Positions 10,610 through 21,880 of a stretch of DNA of 37,449 nt are shown piece after piece. The stretch comes from Scenedesmus sp. ARA3. Its lineage: Eukaryota; Chlorophyta; Chlorophyceae; Sphaeropleales; Scenedesmaceae. The stretch's first letter is position 1. Every line of letters starts with the position of its first letter. The position numbers and the translations under genes were made by a program. Location of the stretch: positions 1-37,449 of the forward strand of contig RWJK01000698.1 of NCBI GenBank assembly GCA_004335835.1, in the 5' to 3' direction. The notes below the pieces were generated by a model. It was given only the letters and a program-made list of their open reading frames with translations, was not told where the DNA came from and searched no databases.

Positions 10610-12167
10610 ATCTGCCTCCTGTAATCGCTGCTGGTCGGATCAGGTGAGCTGAAGTGCTCGAAAGCATTTACAGCATCAGCAGAGGCGCAGGCAGCAGCAC
10701 TAAGGGCTGCGCGGCTGATCTGCACCGGCGAGTTCAAGGCTGTGAAAGAGGGAGAGGAACACACTCCTCAAGCTAGGCCTTTACTCAACACTATAAGACA
10801 TATGCGGCAGGCAAGCACGCTTTTGATACTTGAAGGTTGCGGCGGGCGTCCAAACGAAGATGTTATGGCGCGAAACAGGGCTCTGCAGTGTTTAGGCAAG
10901 TCAATCCATTGTTACCACCTGTCCCCGCATGTATAGCGGCTCCGGTCGAGCGTTGCGCAACCTAACGACGTAATACGATAGTTTTATGTACATCTGCGTG
11001 CCAATGGGGTCGATCACCGGCACATGGTTGCTGCATTGGTTCTTGTTGCTGTCCTACAATCGTTGTTGAAAACCATTCGGTGTGCACGGCATGTAGTCCC
11101 ACGTAAGAGCACAAAAAAATAATAATCAATCAACATCATACTAGTACCGGAGCGCTTTATGCACAACGCAATACGCTTCTATTTTTCACAACAGGTGGCA
11201 CTGCAGCCTGACAAAATACACAGCCCCCTTTGCAACAGTCTACTGACACTCGGCATACAATGGGGAAAATTACATTGAATGTATCAAATGTATCTGGGTA
11301 TTATTCTGATGCCATACCCATGTCAAAGCATGTTGCTGCCTGTCATGATCACATGGCTGTAGCCGTGCACTACATCAGGTGGAGTCGGCATTGCGCAACC
11401 ATGCAATTTAAGTTAACATGTTAAACTATCGGCCAGCACAGCGTGCTTTTGGTATAACTTACCGAAGGCTGCGCAGCAAATCAAAACAGTGGGGTGCCTG
11501 CGCTGCGCTGTCACAGCGCTGTCACAGCGCAGTACGGTACTGAGTGCCGTGACTGTCAGCTGCAGCGCATTTGCAGCCATCTAGCCTGATTTCTTTATTG
11601 CATAGCGGTGGTTTTAGCTACCAGAATTTGCTAAAGTGCCGTTCAATGCAGCAGCACGCGTGCTGCAGGGACATGGGTCAAAGCCATGCTGGTCGGCAGT
11701 GGTGCCCAAGCACTCTGCGCTTGTTGGCTGAGCCTGACGCCGATCACACGACAGATTGCCGCGAACACATACTTGAAGTATACGTGCGGCGATTTCAAGA
11801 GAGCCCTAAAACATCTCGGTTGCCCTCAGTCATCTGTCAGTGTGTCATGTTGCTCGACACGATTCAATCCGCCATAATGTTTCATCGCTCCCACCTCAAC
11901 AGGAAACACAATTTGCACACTGATATGAATATACGACGCCAACAGCCGCATTGATACGTGCTGGGGTAGCTTGCTGCACAGCAGAAGTGTACTCTTTCGC
12001 ACTCCAAGCCGAGAACTTCCTTTCTTGAGTTTTTCTGGGCAAGGTGCCTGGAGACTGAAAGATGATTTAAAACATTAAACAATTCGACGCACTCCCCGAC
12101 GTGATCACCACGGAAGTGCAGAGCTGCAGGCACGACAGCATCAGCCACAGCAGGCACAGCAGCACAC
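10610..12167. promoter_or_regulatory. Divergent upstream region shared by the cyclin and APC2 genes
   Basis: About 1.56 kb separates the two start codons, which point away from each other, so both promoters and 5' UTRs must lie here unless there are further 5' exons. No convincing exon was found inside. The APC2 frame has an upstream in-frame stop (TGA at 12102) and no earlier ATG after it. A GC-rich dyad cluster sits at 11505-11530. Promoter activity is inferred from gene arrangement only. Confidence 0.55.
11505..11530. promoter_or_regulatory. Overlapping GCGCTG-TCA-CAGCGC dyads
   Basis: The sequence contains GCGCTGTCACAGCGC twice, overlapping by sharing the central GCGC. Each is an inverted repeat with arms GCGCTG and CAGCGC around a TCA centre. 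It lies within the divergent cyclin/APC2 region, so it may be a protein-binding site or a small hairpin. No binding factor is assigned. Confidence 0.4.
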
Positions 12168-12820
12168 ATGGCAGAGGCGTGTCTAGAAGGGGCTTGGACC
12201 TCATGCATCAGCAGATTGAAGTGTGGGGTGAGTTGCAGCCGTCAAAACTGCAGCAACTGAAGGCAGAGCTTACAACAGCAAGATCCTGCATGCACGCTGA
12301 ACCCACTAACTGCTGCTGTGTGTGCTGCTCAACCGGCAGGAAGTGCCCACACAAGCAGAGACAGCGGCGCTGTGCAGCATCGGACTTGTGGAGATGCTGG
12401 CAACGCTGATGTATGAGCAGCTCGAGGTAAAGAGGCTTGCTCAGCACTGCAATACCCAGCAACAACAGCGCCACATATGGCATGTAATGGCAGCGACAAG
12501 GGCGCACTGCAAACAGCAAACGCTTTAATGTTTGAGACGCACCATGCATGTTCACTGCTGAGCAAGGATCATTTGGCTGGCATGACCTCTGCCAGCAATG
12601 CTGCTGCTGCTGCAGGAGCAATTGCAGTCGGTGCACGTGAAAGCGTTCTGGCAGCAGCTGGTGTCTGCCCAGCAGCAGCAAGGCGGTCTGCTCAGGGTGC
12701 TGCTGCCAGCACTGCAGGTAAGAGTTTGAAAGCAAGCAACACAAGCAACATAACAGAGCAGCAATCAGGGTTCCCGCTGCATACTCCAGATGTAGAACAA
12801 CTGATAGTGTGCAACACTGT

Positions 12821-12860
<40 letters not shown>

Positions 12861-13113
12861 TTACATACCTAGCAATTTGAAGCTGATCATTTGGCTCTGT
12901 TTGCCATGGTTCAGTGTTATAGCTCACGTTGGCTTTCAGCAAGCTCCGAGGAACCTACACTCGCTTCTCAACATATGCATCTCATTGTTGTTCCTCTAGT
13001 ACTGGTGCACCCACATTTGTGCCGTCGCAGGGCTTGGCAGCAGCTGTGCGGCAGCAGTCCCAGCAGCTCTCCTCATTTGCGCAGCAGCAACTGCTGGGGG
13101 TGGTGCAACAAGC

Positions 13114-13161
<48 letters not shown>

Positions 13162-16100
13162 CGCGAATGCAGCAGCAGCAGCAGCAGCAGAGCCAGGCCA
13201 TACCAAGGACAGCTGGCAGGAGGCTGTTCCTGCAAGCACTGTGGCGCTGCTGGCCGGACTCTGCCTCAAGCACCGCACAGCAGTAGCATCCATCCTCATG
13301 GCGACAGCGCCCTTGAGCCTTCCCAGTGAGCACATGCAGCAGTGTTTTGAATGACATGAGCATGCGCTGTAATGTGCTTGATGGTGTGATGCAGAGCTTC
13401 CTGCAAGTAAGCTGCACCATAGCATCCGCTGCAGAGTGACATGTACTGCAGGCATCGGTGGTCTAGAGGGGTGCCTATGCATACGTATGCTCCCACGGCG
13501 ATGGATGGCCGCGTAAGTTTGCTTCTATTTGGTGAAAACTCTTGCCAAGCTCTGCTAGTTTACAGCCTCTGGGCGGCCCCAAACCTTGCCGATCCGCATC
13601 AGCAGTCCGCAGCATGCTCCATGACACCTGCCCGCCTTGCTGCTGCTGCTTCTGCTGCTGCTGCTGCTTTTACTGTCTTTCTTGACTGCGCAGGTATGCT
13701 GCAGCGCTACTACCGCCAGCAGCTGCTGCAGCTGTGCGAGGCCATACAGCAGCAGCAGGCTGCAGCCGGCAGCAGCAGCAGCGAGGGTAGTGATGATGCC
13801 ATGAGTGAGGGCTTGGGGAGCCCCGAGCTGCACTCGCCTGGCTCTGCTGCTGGCAGCAGTCCTGACAGGCTGCCAGGCGCAGCACATGGTGCCAGGTGGG
13901 TGTTTTGATTTTACTGCGTGTTCTGCTGCTGCTGCTGCTGCTGCTGCTATTGCTGTTGGCTGATGGTGGTGGCAGCGCTGCATTTGGAGCATAGGAAAGG
14001 AGATTGTTGCAGCGGCATGTGCTGTGCTGTCAACAAGCCACCCCGCCTACAATGTGCGCAGGCAGCAAGTGCATTTGTTCCCATGATGTATTTGCACTTT
14101 CAGCCCTCACCCCTGCAGCCCTGCTGCTACTGCTCCTACTGCTGCTGCTATTGTTATGCACGCGTGTGTGTGTGCAGGCAGGGCGCTGGCGCAGCAGCAG
14201 CAGCAGTGCAGCTGCCCGACCCGCAGGCCCTGCTGGGTGCTGAGTGGTGTGCTGCTGTGGCTGCAACTGCTGCATGCCTGGAGGACTTGGGCTTGGCGGC
14301 AGCATCAGAGGAAGCATACACGGCTGTCATTAACAGGTATGTGTGCAGGACTGGTGCCGCTGCTGCACATTATTGAGCACACCTCGTGTCTGCGCTGCAT
14401 GCCGCCCACAGATGTGCCGCAGCTTACATGCATGCCAGCCGACATCAACGCAGCAGCGCTGCACTGCTGGCATCCACTCGTCTGCACAACACATGCTGCG
14501 CAGCATTGCCGCCATACTAGTGCTGCCTGCATGCCTGCCTGCTCTGTGCCCCTCAACTGCTGTGTACATTTTGCTGGTGTGTGTGCAGCTATGTGCTGCA
14601 GCAGCTGCGCACACTGGCCACTGGTGAGCTAACGAGCTCAGTGCTGCCACGCGCACAGCAGCTGGTGTGTGCTGGCCCTCTGGCATTCCTGCAAGTGCTG
14701 CTGGGGCAGGGCCAAAGCACGCTGGTCAAACTACAGGTGCGTCATGTTTGACCGGGCTGTTGGTCCAGGTGCACTAGCAGCAGCTGGTCTGTGCTGTGCC
14801 TCTGGCGTTCCTGCAAGTGCTGCTGGGGCAGGGTCAAAGCACGCTGGTCAAACTTCAGGTGCATCATGTTTGACCAAGCTGTTGGTCCAGGTGCACTAGC
14901 AGCAGCATCGGCAGTAACAGCATGTCTGCGCGTGGGAGGCAGTCCCTGCTGCCGGATCTGTTTGCAAGTGCAGAACTCGTCCTTTAGCCGGTAGAGATGC
15001 GATTCATGCTGGAGACGCTGGGCGCGCAGATGCATGCTTGCTCATCATGTGCACCCCTGTGCCTGCAACGCTGCTTGCAGCAGATGCAGCTGCGACTGAC
15101 CCACCTCATGCTTAGAGATGCAGGGGGCGCTGCTGCATGCCCATCATGCACATCCGTTTCCTTGCGGTGATGCTTGCAGGAGTGGCAGTTGCGGCTGACC
15201 TACCTCATGGCTCGAGACGCTAGGCGCGCTGGTGCATACTCATAAAGTGCACCCGTGTGTTTACCGTGTGCAATATTCATCATGTGAACCCCCTGTGCCT
15301 GCGATGTTGCTTGCAGGAGTGGCAGCTGCGGCTCACCTACCTCATGCTCATAGGCGCTGAGGGCAGTGCAGCATGCTCACTTTATGCTTACACCTGGCGG
15401 GGCCGCTGCAGCAGGCTTCTTTAACCCATGTGCACCCCTGTGCCTGCAATGCTGCCTGCAGGAGTGGCAGCTGCGGCTCACCTACTTCATGCTGAGACGC
15501 TGGGTGCGCGGATGCATGCTTGCTCATCCCTGTGTGCACCCCTGCACAATCCGTGTGCCTGCGATGCTGGTTGCAGGAGTGACAGCTGCGGCTGACCCAC
15601 CTCATGCTGGAGACGCTGGGCGCGCTGCTGCATGCTCATCATGTGTACCCGTGTGTACACCGTTTGAAATGTGCATCGTGTGCACCCCTGTGCCTGCGAT
15701 GCTGCTTGCAGGAGTGGCAGCTGCGGCTGACCTACCTCATGCTCAGAAACGCCGCGCAAATGCATGCATGCTCATCAAGTGTACCCGTCGTGTCTGCGAC
15801 GCTGCTTGCAGGCGTCGGTGTCACCTTTTTATCAAATATATTTCGCTTTTTGTGTGCCTGCCTGTCTCTTGCAGGAGTGGCAGCTGCGCCTGACCTACCT
15901 CATGCTGGAGACGCTGGGCGCGCTGCGGGCCTCCGACATGTTTGACATCGTCATCGAGTTCCCCGACAGCGCCCCTGCACTGCAAGACCTAGCGCTGTGC
16001 CTGGCACACACCAACATGGCTGCGCAGGTGAGCCGGAATGTTGTTTTGTGCAGCTTTGTAACTGGTTTTTTGTGTGTTGGCAAGCGTGCTGCTGGTGCTG

Positions 16101-19100
16101 ACGCCAACACGGCAATACGATTGATGGTAGCGTGCAGCGGTGCTTGGTGAAAGGACACGGGGAGTACCGCCACAACACTGATAAGACGGCCTATGTAAAG
16201 CACAACCCTGGTCCCAGACCCGCTCAGCAAACACGGAAACATCAAGCTATAAGTGAGCTTGTTATCGCCGCTGATAACCTGCTCGCACACTCAAGCGGCT
16301 CTGCTGCCCTGCTGTCATTGCTGCCCTGCTGCCATTGCTGCCCTGCTGCCATTGCTGCCCTGCTGCCCTTGCTGCCCTGCTGCTGCCAGTTTGCTGCCAC
16401 CTTCAAGTCATCCCTGCAGCAGCGGCTGCTGCATGCCGGCGCTGCAACCTCGGACATCATCCACACATACGTCTCCACCATCCGCGCCATGCGCCAGCTG
16501 GGCAGGAGCGGTGAGTGCAGCCGATGCTGCTGCTGCTGCTGCTTTTGGTCTGCAACAATTAGCAGCGACAGCCCGGCTTCACGTTGTGATGCAGCAAACG
16601 CCTACGGCTCTGGAGCAGGAGTGGTGAGAGCAGCCGCTGCTGCTGCTGCTGCTGCTGCTGTTGCTGCTGCAGTTGTTGCCGTCAGCAGGAATGGGCAGGG
16701 CTTCATGCAGGATGTTGATGATGCCATTCTTTTATGCACTTGCAGATGCTGCTGCAGCAGCGTGCTATGACAAGCAAGCCGCTACCCGGCACAACCCATT
16801 CTCTCTCTATTCTATGTAACCCTCATGGGTGTGGTAACCCTTCATGTGTGCATATAATGCTGCATGTTGTGTCTGTCTCAGGCATGTTGCTAGACATTGT
16901 CAGTGAGCCCTCAACCCATCCTACCAACCCCTCATGTGTGCATCAACCCATCATGTGTGTCTTTGGTGCTGCATGCTGTGTCTGCCTCAGGCCTGCTGCT
17001 GGATATTGTCAGTGAGCCCATTCGCGCATACCTGCGCAGTAGGCCCGACACCATCCGCTGCATTGTATCAATGCTAACAGAAGATGACAGCAGCGCCAAT
17101 GGAGGCTCAGGCAGTAGCCTTCTGCAAGAGCTGCAAGCACAACAGCAGCAGCAGCAGCATGGTGGTGCAGGGTCCGGCGCCGCCGGCGGCAGCAGCGGCA
17201 CAGGGTTTGGGGGTGCAGCCGGCGGCGCAGGTTTGGCTGCTGCTGTGGTGCCTCCCAGCGCGGTTGCGGCGCTTTCGAATGCGGGGAGTGGCAAGGCTGG
17301 TGCTAGGGTACTGTTTAACTGGTGCGTGAGCGAGGCAGAAGGAGACGATGCTGCTCTTCGGCTGCTCGAGGCACTACAGGCAGCAGCGCCTGATGCAGCA
17401 GCAGCAGCACCAGCACCTGCAGCAGCAGCATCGGAGGTGGAGCAAGCCGCGGGTCTGCTAGGCCTCCCGCAGGCGCACTCTGCTGCTGCTGCTGCTGGCT
17501 CGCCGGCGCTGCTGTGTGGCGGCCGTGCTGCTTCTGATGTTGTGTCGATGCTGATTGGGATTTATGGCGGCCCACTGCTGTTCATGGAGCAGTACCGCGG
17601 GATGCTTGGAGAGCGGCTGCTTGCCAAGGATGGCTATGACTGCCAGAGAGATATCATGACGCTGGAGCTGCTGAAAATCAGGTGGGCTGCAGTGTGCTGT
17701 GTATCATTGTTTGTCTGCGCTGCATGTTTGTAGCTGTATGGCTGCGTGCGTGCGTGCATGCGTGCGTGTGCGTGCTGGAGCAAGCACCCCTGAATGGATG
17801 CCACTCCCGCCCGCAAGACATGCGGCACAGTCTTGCCATCTCAGGTTTTACTTCTGATTGTAACAACATTCAAACTTTTCTGCAGGTTTGGCGAGGCGGG
17901 GCTGCTGCCCTGCGAGGTCATGCTCAAAGACCTGGCAGACTCCAAGCGCCTGGATGCAAACGTGCGGGCACTCGCCCAGCAGCAGCAGCAGCAGCAGCAG
18001 GCGCTTCCGGAGGGCGTTGCTGCCGCGCTGTCTCGCCTGCGCGCCACGATCTGCTCCTACCTGTTTTGGCCGGAGCTTCCGGAGCATGAGCTACAGCTGC
18101 CGGCTGACCTGCAGACTGCACTAGACGTGAGTGGCCCTTGTATGCTGGCAGCTGCTGCAGCACAGGTTACGTGCAGCAGCATTGGGCTGGAAGCTGCCGC
18201 TGGCATTAAGCAACAGTGCTCCTTTTGAACCACTTGCTGCATGCGCAGATGAACTGTGTGTAAAGTGCTGCTGCTCGCCTGTCTCCCTCTTAGCATGCGC
18301 TCTTGATCGCCCTGCCACATGCTGCACTGATTCGACAATTCTTCTGCCACACCTTATAATGAGTACACGCCGGCTAACGATCACACACACCGTGCGCAGG
18401 TGTATGCGGAGCGCTTCCGGCATTTGAAGGCGCCCCGCAAGCTCAAGTGGCGGCCCAGCCTTGGCTTGGTGGAGCTCACCCTCACCATAGGAGATGCAGA
18501 GCCCCTGGACTTCCGAGTCACCCCTGCACACGCAGCGCTGCTGCTGCAGTTCTCCGACGACAGCCCTGCTGCCGCTGCAGCAGCTGCAGCTTCGGCAAGC
18601 GCTGGCAGTGCAGCAGCAGCAGCAGCAACAGCAGGAGGAGGGTCAGGTGTTGTGTTGAGTGCCGGGCAGCTGTCGGCGGCGCTGAAGGTGCCTGTGCCTG
18701 TGGTGCGGCGCAAGGCGATGTTCTGGGTGGCTGCCGGGGTGCTGTTGGAGCAGCGGGGCAAGGCAGGGGAGATTGCGTACAGCAGAGCCACCAGCATCGA
18801 CCCCAGCCGGATAGGTGAGCAGGCGATTGGCAGTAGTTTTAGTCTGCCAGCAGTATAAGCAGCCTGCAGGGCATATGCGGGCGCCTGATAACGCCGCCCC
18901 ATGCCTGCCACTATGATTGGCTTTGATGATTGCATGCCTGTTTCTGGCCGGCTGTTTTGGCTCATCACGACTCTGACTTTCTCTGCCACTGTTCTGTCTG
19001 TGTCCCTCTCTGAACCCTCCTCCCTTTGTCAACTTTCCACCGCCGCAGTGAGCCGGGAGGTGACAGACGCCAGCTGGGCAGACGACACCGCAGCTGCCGC

Positions 19101-19350
19101 CAGCGCCGACGACCGCATTGCAGCAGAAATGGGTCCCTTCGAGAACTACATCATTGGCCTGCTCACCAACTGCGGCAGCCTGCCGCTGGACCGCCTGCAC
19201 CACATGCTGCGCGTGTTTGTGGTTGGGGAGCCTAAGTATGAAGGCCGCAGCCAAGAGCAGCTGGGGGCGTTTTTGCAGATTATGGCAGGGCAGGGCAAGA
19301 TAGAGGCGCACAATGGCGTGTACAGCAGGCCCAAGCAGCAGCAGGGGTAA
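12168..19350 (+). CDS. APC2: Anaphase-promoting complex subunit 2 (cullin-like scaffold)
   Basis: APC2 and the RING subunit APC11 form the catalytic core of the APC/C ubiquitin ligase, which degrades cyclins and securin. Thirteen exons: 12168-12227, 12340-12426, 12616-12717, 13031-13325, 13694-13895, 14178-14336, 14589-14736, 15875-16027, 16390-16510, 16991-17681, 17886-18126, 18400-18814 and 19049-19350. All phases close, giving 991 aa. The ATG is preceded by an in-frame stop. Diagnostic blocks are MFDIVIEFPDSAPALQDL (exon 8), HTYVSTIRAM (exon 9), SEPIRAYLRSRPDTIRCIV and EQYRGMLGERLL (exon 10), RFGEAGLLPCEVMLKDLADS in the cullin homology region (exons 10/11), and NYIIGLLTNCGSLPLDR in the C-terminal winged-helix domain (exon 13). 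It is longer than plant or animal APC2 because of poly-Gln (exon 4), Ser/Gly/Ala and Ala-rich inserts (exons 10, 12). The exon 4 acceptor was chosen by phase and is the least certain. Exons 7, 8 and 10 have partial copies in neighbouring introns. Confidence 0.95.
12821..12860 (+). repeat. CAG tract in APC2 intron 3
   Basis: Thirteen uninterrupted CAG units inside intron 3, about 100 bases after the exon 3 donor. It does not sit in the predicted coding sequence, unlike the CAG tract at 13115. Confidence 0.9.
13115..13159 (+). repeat. CAG tract encoding poly-Gln in APC2 exon 4
   Basis: About fifteen CAG codons in the APC2 frame, followed by DAN and an alanine run. Such tracts are usually length-variable, so this segment is probably a disordered linker in the N-terminal half. 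Confidence 0.85.
14659..14910 (+). repeat. Donor-side duplication of APC2 exon 7 (about 122-bp unit)
   Basis: The real exon 7 ends at 14736 before GTGCGTCATG. A second copy begins at 14781 (122 bp after the matching base at 14659) and reads CAGCTGGTCTGTGCTGTGCC through to AAACTTCAG and a GTGCATCATG donor. The copy is intact: no stop, same frame, with VPLAFLQVLL where the real exon has GPLAFLQVLL. A short third start (CTAGCAGCAGC) follows near 14896. The upstream copy was taken as the exon because only it is continuous with LRTLATGELTSSVLP. Confidence 0.85.
15004..15874 (+). repeat. Array of acceptor-side copies of APC2 exon 8
   Basis: Before the real exon 8 (starting 15875, GAGTGGCAGCTGCGCCTGAC) there are copies of its first 40-60 bases at 15081, 15180, 15317, 15462, 15577 and 15712, each right after a CTTGCAG, CCTGCAG or GTTGCAG acceptor. 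A headless fragment lies near 15004 and an acceptor-only remnant at 15812. Spacing is uneven (99-145 bp). Homology fades after CTGGAGACGCTGGGCGCGCT, and only the last copy continues into the conserved MFDIVIEFPDS block. Copy 15577 has TGA as its second codon; 15180 and 15317 run into TAA soon after. The repeat filler also recurs (TGCACCCCTGTGCCTGCGATG). Confidence 0.92.
16300..16389 (+). repeat. Short tandem array at the APC2 exon 9 acceptor
   Basis: About five copies of an 18-base unit of the form TGCTGCCCTGCTGCCATT lead straight into the acceptor CTGCTGCCAG at 16389. It forms the whole pyrimidine-containing region of this 3' splice site and offers several CCAG-like or CAG-like steps. Confidence 0.75.
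16880..16925 (+). repeat. Acceptor-side copy of APC2 exon 10 start
   Basis: TCTGTCTCAG then GCATGTTGCTAGACATTGTC at about 16880 mirrors TCTGCCTCAG then GCCTGCTGCTGGATATTGTC at 16991. Both continue into AGTGAGCCC. In frame the copy reads MLLDIVSEP and diverges where the real exon reads IRAYLRS. The copy's acceptor is intact and lies about 110 bp upstream of the real one. Confidence 0.88.
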
Positions 19351-21439
19351 TAGTTTGAGCGCTGGGGGTTGCAACTTGTGGCTGGGTTTGCTCCTGGTCT
19401 GTATGCTAGCTGGTGGCGGCTGTTGGGCGAAAGCATGCTGCATTGACCTGAATTGGTCGGTCCTTTGATAAATTGACGAATTCTAGACAAAACCAGGATC
19501 CCGAAGGACGCTGGTCCTGTGTCCAAGTGACAGGGTCATCCGGGCGTGGTGTGCGCGAACCAGCCGCAGTGCTGTGTGAACTGGGTGGAACTTTGTTACT
19601 CTCTCAAAGTTACTGCCTGAGTGCCAATCAATGAGGCCCCCAAGCACGTCTGCAGAGCCGGTTGGCTCACAGAGACGGCTGCAGGGCTTTGTTCTGGGGC
19701 TTATTGGCCCTGCTAGTCTGCCTGACATAAAGCTGCACGGCTGGGACCCATGGTCCGACAATGCTGCAGAACAGCCTTCTGTGGTGCGCACAACAAAAAC
19801 TGTGGCAACAGGCCTAGCTACATGCCTGCAAGCAGGGCTGCTGGTAGCTAGGCTGCATGTGGCTGCCGCTGCAGCAACTGCTAGCCTTGCGGCAAGCTGT
19901 GTGCTGGCATTGCAATTGCCTGCTTCAGCCCACAAAACACGACAGCTGTTCAACGAGCACTGTCTGCCTGGAAACCCAGCAGCATCGAGTGGGGCCAGGA
20001 CTAGCGATGTTCGTCCTGGCCTGGATAATCCGCACCGTGCGGTAATGGCATTACTGGCAGTGGCAGGGCCAGCTGACAATGAGGAGGTGACTTCCTGGCG
20101 TGAAAAAAAAAAACAAGCACAAGGGGTTGCACATGTATGTGTACATGTAAATCTTGCGCTTCAAGTGCAGATCTGCACTTGGTCTAGACCAGGGGCTGTG
20201 ACGAGCACCTGCTGTATTCCCTGCGCCACACCACGTGCACGTCTGCAGTCATGTGGCGCAGTTCAAGTTGCATGCATGCAACGGCTGCAGATTTTCCTGC
20301 AGCAGCCAAACAAGTATCTGGCAAGGAACCCACAGCATGAAAAGTTTTTGTCAACAGCAAGCGACAAACACAACCTTGGCATTCTAGTATGCTTTATTAT
20401 GGTCGAAGTTCTCCGTAGCCCACTGCAGGTGCCCATGCCTGTAGTGTGTGCGTATGGATGCTGCCGCCACAAGCCACAGCATGTGCAGCATCAACCTGCC
20501 ATTACCATGCCATGTACGTGAATGACCCGTCAAACCGCCACCATGCAAGCCAACCGACCATTAGCCAGTGGCTCCGCCACAAGTTGCACCCGCACCCCAC
20601 CCAACCCCACACACTCCTCACACACACCGACAACCGCCAAGTTCTGCAACGAGGGCATGCAGGCGTGCTGCCAAGCAGCCACCATGCCACCACCAGCAGC
20701 GCGGTTGGCCAACCATAAGATGAAATGCGATGTCTGATCAATGTGCAGGCCAATTTGATTAGCCTGCATGCAGGGTACTAACAAAGGTACACAAAGCTGG
20801 TCAAAAGTGAGACACAACTACTCAAACACGCTCTGGGCTGCTGCACACAGGATCAGGGCAGCCTATGTGAGGTGCAGCCCAATCGCGCTCTCTACAGTGC
20901 TGGCAGCGAGGCATGCAAGTGCATCCATAGAAATTATGACACCGAATGACAAGAGGGGCCGTAGGGTTTGATGAGACTCGCCTCCCCTCTCCCCACACGC
21001 AACCAGGTATTCACTCTCATTGCTCACACACATAACAAACTAGTCAAATGAAAATGCCGCCGAAGTAGACTGCGTTCAACAGCATCACGCCAGCCGAAAA
21101 GAAGCAGGCTGTTTGCCGCCGTTTGCCACTGACAGGCGCAGCCAGCAACAATAACATACAGCACCTGAGCGCCTTGCAGCAGTGGCTGCCTCAAAAGCAC
21201 AGCCGCCAATCAAATGCGAGGTGCCAGGAGCTTCAAACCATGCAGTCACACTGGCCCACGCATCTGCCAGTGGCTGTTGTGATGTTGCAGTGGTTTCTGG
21301 TGTTAAGCCATGGACCAAACACACAGTCGCCCAATGTTGGCGCACCATCAGCAACGCTGCATGCAACAACACACCAGCAGCGCTGAAGCACCAAGCACGC
21401 ACCAGACAGCTGGCAGCAGCACTAGCAGCAGGCAAGGTC
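19351..21439. other. Region without a recognised gene
   Basis: About 2.1 kb downstream of the APC2 stop. A plus-strand open frame (19631-20521, 296 aa, Ala-rich in the middle) overlaps a minus-strand open frame (19483-20079, 198 aa). Neither shows a family motif, and frames of this size arise easily in this GC- and repeat-rich DNA. The first part should hold the APC2 3' UTR. An A-run lies at about 20103-20112. Confidence 0.35.
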
Positions 21440-21880
21440 GCCAAGATGCTGTCTCCTGTCATCAAATGGTACAGGCTGGCAGGCAGCAAGCTTGCATAAC
21501 GCTGTTTTCTAGTCATCAAATGGTACCAGGCTAGCAGGCAGCAAGCTTGCATAATGCTGCGTTCCTGTCGTCAAATGGTACAGGCTGGCAGGGAGCAAGC
21601 TTGCCTTGACACTGCCTCCTGTCATCAAATGGTACAGGCTGGCAGGCAGCAAGCTTGCCATGGTGCTGCGTTCCTGTCATCAGATGGTACAGGCTGGCGG
21701 CAGCAAGCTTGCCATGATGCTGCGTTCCTGTCATCAAATGGTACAGGCTGGCGGCAGCAAGCTAGCCGTGACACTGTCTCCTGTCATCAAATGGTACAGG
21801 CTGGCAGGCAGCTAGCTTGCATAACACTGTCTCCTGTCATCAAATGGTACAGGCTGGCAGGCAGCAAGCAGGGGTTTGCC
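21440..21880 (+). repeat. 54-bp minisatellite, eight copies
   Basis: The unit CATCAAATGGTACAGGCTGG followed by CAGGCAGCAAGCTTGC recurs with ATCAAA (or a variant) at 21461, 21515, 21570, 21624, 21679, 21733, 21786 and 21839. Periods alternate 53-55, so no single frame survives even though each unit can be read as VIKWYRLAGSKLA. It lies in the non-genic stretch between APC2 and the ankyrin-RING gene. Confidence 0.93.

Noticed and set aside
14999..15874. CRISPR-like array
   Set aside because: The repeats are long, degenerate, contain exon sequence and splice sites, and sit in a eukaryotic gene intron.
15366..15945. Open frames containing EWQLRLTY repeats as a tandem-repeat protein
   Set aside because: Spacing between units is uneven (99-145 bp) and frames are broken; only the last unit continues into conserved APC2 sequence.
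19631..20521. 296-aa plus-strand open frame as a gene
   Set aside because: No motif, no codon or composition support, and an overlapping open frame on the other strand. Left as unassigned.
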